DNA of 8,221 bases from an uncultured delta proteobacterium (GTDB taxonomy: Bacteria > RBG-13-61-14 > DRUE01): positions 1 to 8,221 of the forward strand of contig CAIYYW010000038.1 in the NCBI GenBank assembly GCA_903930515.1, read 5' to 3'. The position numbers were made by a program, and so were the translations under genes. Below, piece after piece: positions 6,381-8,221 of the stretch. The notes under the pieces are model-generated. The model made no database searches. It had not been told where the DNA came from and worked only from the letters and a program-made list of their open reading frames with translations. Numbering within the stretch: the first letter of the stretch is position 1; every line of letters starts with the position of its first letter.

Positions 6381-6421
6381 TGGCGCAGGCACTCCGGTGC
6401 AACAGACACTCTTGTCTGTTG
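6381..6421. repeat. Hairpin-forming repeat relic downstream of the MNT gene
   Basis: CAACAGACA (6400-6408) and TGTCTGTTG (6413-6421) form a perfect 9-bp stem with a CTCT loop, preceded by TGGCGCAGGCACTCCGG. It resembles a common dispersed intergenic hairpin family. No T-run follows, so it is a poor intrinsic terminator, though it could protect the 3' end of the MNT transcript. Confidence 0.55.
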
Positions 6422-6439
6422 ACCTCTAAATTCAATTTT

Positions 6440-6466
6440 AACCGCGGAGACACGAATGACGCGGAG
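6440..6466 (+). repeat. CGCGGAG-type dispersed repeat relic
   Basis: ACCGCGGAGACACGAATGAC and the following GCGGAG resemble degenerate forms of the widespread intergenic repeats built from CGCGGAGA units. It is a single degenerate copy, recognised by eye from its motif structure. Confidence 0.45.
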
Positions 6467-6485
6467 CAATTCAATCTGGATTTAT

Positions 6486-6516
6486 CCGCAGATGGACGCA
6501 GATGAACGCAGATAAT
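6486..6516 (+). repeat. Three tandem 10-nt CGCAGATgaa units
   Basis: The units CGCAGATGGA (6487-6496), CGCAGATGAA (6497-6506) and CGCAGATAAT (6507-6516) form a short tandem array. It matches in style a common dispersed intergenic repeat. It lies 10 bp beyond the stop codon of the XRE gene. Confidence 0.7.
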
Positions 6517-6526
6517 CAGGAATAGA

Positions 6527-6814
6527 TTAACGAGGAGATTTTTTATTTTGAGACCTGGGCTTAGGCGCGGCTTTGTTGCCTTCAGCTTCTTCCGCGAATT
6601 GAACCAAATCCGAAACTTCCACTTTTAGAGCTTCTGCAATTTTGAGCAGGGTTTTCAAGGTCAGGTTGGCGGGATGGGAGCCGGGAGATTCAATGCGCTG
6701 GAAGTATTTGTAAGGGATCCCAAACTCCTCCATATCTTCCTGGGTCAATCCCCGTTGCTTCCGTAACTCCTTGATTCTCTTGCCAATTCTTGCCGCCAGC
6801 TTCTCAAATTCCAT
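6527..6814 (-). CDS. XRE-family helix-turn-helix transcriptional regulator
   Basis: This 95-residue protein has a Cro/C1-type DNA-binding domain at about 6-74. The turn region TQEDMEEFGIPYKYFQRIE (24-42) contains helix 2 and the recognition helix, and TLKTLLKIAEALKVEVSDL (52-70) is the typical end of the domain. A basic tail (KAAPKPRSQNKKSPR, 81-95) follows. The first ATG is used; its only possible ribosome-binding site is a weak GGGGCTG directly before it. It is divergent from the nuclease-like gene at 7062, and a palindrome lies 33-61 bp upstream, fitting autoregulation and possibly control of the divergent gene. Stand-alone regulators of this size occur in toxin-antitoxin, restriction-control and phage settings; the sequence does not decide which. 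Confidence 0.88.
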   Translation of the reverse strand: MEFEKLAARIGKRIKELRKQRGLTQEDMEEFGIPYKYFQRIESPGSHPANLTLKTLLKIAEALKVEVSDLVQFAEEAEGNKAAPKPRSQNKKSPR

Positions 6815-6846
6815 CAGCCCCGAAGCCTACAGAATTTGCTTGACAA

Positions 6847-6875
6847 TTAACACCCAATTATGTTAGGGTGTTTAA
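6847..6875. promoter_or_regulatory. Palindromic operator candidate upstream of the XRE gene
   Basis: AACACCC (6849-6855) and GGGTGTT (6866-6872) are perfect inverted arms around a 10-nt AT-rich spacer; TTAA flanks extend the symmetry with one extra T. The spacer holds a minus-strand CATAAT (6862-6857) that could be the -10 of the XRE gene. This is a typical arrangement for autorepression by an XRE protein. Confidence 0.5.
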
Positions 6876-6929
6876 AAGGCGGGAAAATGGGACCCAAAAC
6901 CGAAAAATTGCATGGTTGTAATTTATCAC

Positions 6930-6957
6930 TTGACAAGAAATGGGGGGGGGGTATAAT
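6930..6957 (+). promoter_or_regulatory. Consensus sigma-70 promoter with a G10 tract in the spacer (phase-variable candidate)
   Basis: A perfect -35 TTGACA (6930-6935) and a perfect -10 TATAAT (6952-6957) are separated by 16 nt, of which the last ten (6942-6951) are an uninterrupted G run abutting the -10 box. Gain of one G would give the optimal 17-nt spacer; loss would weaken the promoter. The predicted transcript starts near 6964 and leads into the gene at 7062 with a leader of about 98 nt. Confidence 0.8.
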
Positions 6958-7003
6958 TATGATAAATTTAGGGAGGGTATAAATTTTTTAAAATATCTCA
7001 AAT

Positions 7004-7033
7004 TTAATGACCGGATCTGACATTAAGACCGGT
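7004..7033 (+). promoter_or_regulatory. Repeat and hairpin element in the leader of the nuclease-like gene
   Basis: TTAATG (7004-7009) pairs with CATTAA (7021-7026), and ACCGG (7010-7014) pairs with CCGGT (7029-7033). These two pairings interleave, so they are mutually exclusive. GACCGG also occurs twice as a direct repeat. It could be a protein-binding site or a weak RNA switch; the evidence is only the symmetry. Confidence 0.25.
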
Positions 7034-7061
7034 TAAAATAAAAAGGAAAAAGGAGGACACA

Positions 7062-8221
7062 ATGGACGAGGAAAAATTTAGCCCGGTCATTTGTGAAGAC
7101 GAGGAAAAGAGCCGGGAGCTGAAAAGGGTTTACGGCGGGAAGAAAGACGAGAAAAAGGTCTTTGACGAGGGGTGGCTTAAGGAACTTCTAAAGACTCATC
7201 CCAAAATCTTGCCCATCAATGAAATTGAACCCGTGTTCGCGCCACTGATCTCCATCGGAAGAGAAGTACGGACCAAGGCCGGGCCAATAGACAATCTTTT
7301 TATCAATCCTGAAGGTTACCTTACGGTCGTGGAAACCAAGCTGTGGAAGAATCCGGAAGCGCGGAGAGAGGTTGTCGGTCAAATTATTGACTACGCCAAG
7401 GCGCTCGCCAGCTGGAGTTTTGCGCAACTTGATAAAGAACTTGGGATCCGCGAGCTGGTCAAAAACTATGTTGGCGAGGACGAGTTTGATGAACAATCTT
7501 TTATTGACAATGTCAGCCGAAACCTTGAGCAAGGCAGGATGCTCTTGCTAATAGTTGGCGATGGAATCAGAGAAGATGTCCAAGAGATGGTGGAATTCAT
7601 TCAAAAGAGTCCGACTCTTTACTTTACGATGGGACTGGTTGAAATAAAATGCTATAAGCTGGATGAAGCCAAGGATTGGCCCATAATCGCGATCCCCCGG
7701 GTTGTTACTCGCACGAAGGAAATCGAGCGAGCGGTCGTCATCATTAAATTCGAGGGGAAAAAGCCGGAAATAACGGCCGAGGTTCCGGCCCCGGGCGAGG
7801 CAAAGACAGGATCAATTACAGAACAAGAATTTATCAATACGGTGCGCGCTCAATATGGCGCAGATGCCGCCGATGCAGTGATGAGGCTCAAGAAACATTG
7901 CGAGGAAAAGGGGCTGGAGATAAGCTGGGCGACAACCTCATTTTCAGCGCATATGATGGATGTGGGGGAAAGCGGCGAAGCTATAAAGCTGATTTCCGTT
8001 GCCATGGGGGGAAAAGGACATCTTGTCCAGACCCCAATGTCATTGCAAGAGCAAGTGCATGCGGCAGGGCTTGACAAAAGCATAGCGCTGGATTTTCAGA
8101 ATGCCTTAATAAAGAAATTCCCCGGAAGCAAGATTGCCCTACGCCAAAGTGATCCAAATATCAGGAAAGTCAAAATTCCTCTGAAAGACTTCAGCGCGAA
8201 TTTTGATGATTATATAAAAAA
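7062..8221 (+). CDS. PD-(D/E)XK nuclease-like protein of unknown type (partial; C-terminus off the right edge)
   Basis: The frame is open from the ATG at 7062 to the window edge, 386 residues, with an ideal AGGAGG ribosome-binding site (7051-7056) 5 nt ahead. The N-terminal part contains a PD-(D/E)XK-like core: GPIDNLFI (74-81) with Asp77, VVETK (89-93) with Glu91 and Lys93, then REVVGQIIDYAKALASW (102-118) with the conserved-type Gln107. Spacing and order match restriction-endonuclease-like nucleases that act on DNA. The segment around 157-230 continues the fold with several beta strands (RMLLLIVGDG, LYFTMGLVEIKCYKL). A second region from about 251 (GSITEQEFINTVRAQYG) follows a Pro/Glu-rich linker and is not recognised. 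It is divergent from an XRE regulator and driven by the G10 promoter. A defence role is possible but unproven. Confidence 0.72.
   Translation, partial: MDEEKFSPVICEDEEKSRELKRVYGGKKDEKKVFDEGWLKELLKTHPKILPINEIEPVFAPLISIGREVRTKAGPIDNLFINPEGYLTVVETKLWKNPEARREVVGQIIDYAKALASWSFAQLDKELGIRELVKNYVGEDEFDEQSFIDNVSRNLEQGRMLLLIVGDGIREDVQEMVEFIQKSPTLYFTMGLVEIKCYKLDEAKDWPIIAIPRVVTRTKEIERAVVIIKFEGKKPEITAEVPAPGEAKTGSITEQEFINTVRAQYGADAADAVMRLKKHCEEKGLEISWATTSFSAHMMDVGESGEAIKLISVAMGGKGHLVQTPMSLQEQVHAAGLDKSIALDFQNALIKKFPGSKIALRQSDPNIRKVKIPLKDFSANFDDYIK

Noticed and set aside
6400-6421. Hairpin as an intrinsic terminator for the MNT gene
   Set aside because: The stem is good but is followed by ACCTCTAAAT rather than a T-run, so it is listed as a repeat.
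6840-6845. A second perfect TTGACA on the plus strand
   Set aside because: No acceptable -10 lies 16-18 nt downstream (TTAGGG at 17 nt); the well-formed promoter is the one at 6930-6957.
7188-7532. Minus-strand frame of 114 codons
   Set aside because: Antisense to the nuclease-like gene, whose motif set and ribosome-binding site are clear.

Overview
The window reads as a bacterial chromosome fragment of roughly balanced base composition, probably from an uncultured Gram-negative lineage. Support for Gram-negative comes from a predicted lipoprotein, a Tat-exported protein and a Sec-exported family 2 glycosidase. The intergenic regions carry several short dispersed-repeat types of a kind I associate with genomes of candidate phyla (for example Omnitrophota or other PVC/FCB-like groups). 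That placement is a low-confidence inference: there is no rRNA, tRNA or phylogenetic marker here.

Left part (1-3918, all on the minus strand, read right to left). An exported GH2 exo-beta-glucosaminidase/beta-mannosidase-like protein (1255-3918) is followed by a small DUF559 Vsr-like endonuclease (812-1273) whose start overlaps the GH2 stop. Next comes a SAM-dependent methyltransferase with two membrane segments (1-749, running off the left edge). The DUF559 gene is bracketed by G/C-rich palindromic repeats: B and C form imperfect terminal inverted repeats of about 40 bp, and A and C form a 38-nt direct repeat. It looks like a small repeat-nuclease cassette. The GH2 protein has a plausible acid/base Glu466, but Ser538 occupies the position where the nucleophile Glu is expected.

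Middle part (3919-6361). A divergent promoter region with a palindrome over the GH2 -10 box separates GH2 from a cyclophilin-type lipoprotein (4076-4690, plus). The latter converges on a Tat-exported DUF362 protein (4792-5889, minus), with two copies of a 30-nt dispersed repeat between them. A lone MNT-type nucleotidyltransferase follows (6038-6361, plus) with no HEPN partner gene visible.

Right part (6362-8221). A pile-up of three different repeat relics (6381-6516) precedes a small XRE regulator (6527-6814, minus). It is divergent from a PD-(D/E)XK nuclease-like gene of unknown type (7062 to beyond the right edge, plus). The 247-bp spacer holds a palindromic operator candidate near the regulator. 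It also holds a perfect-consensus sigma-70 promoter, TTGACA and TATAAT, whose 16-nt spacer contains an uninterrupted run of ten G. That is the classic architecture of a phase-variable promoter and is the most striking signal in the window. It suggests that the nuclease-like gene may be switched or tuned by slippage, and perhaps also regulated by the XRE protein; both ideas are inferences.
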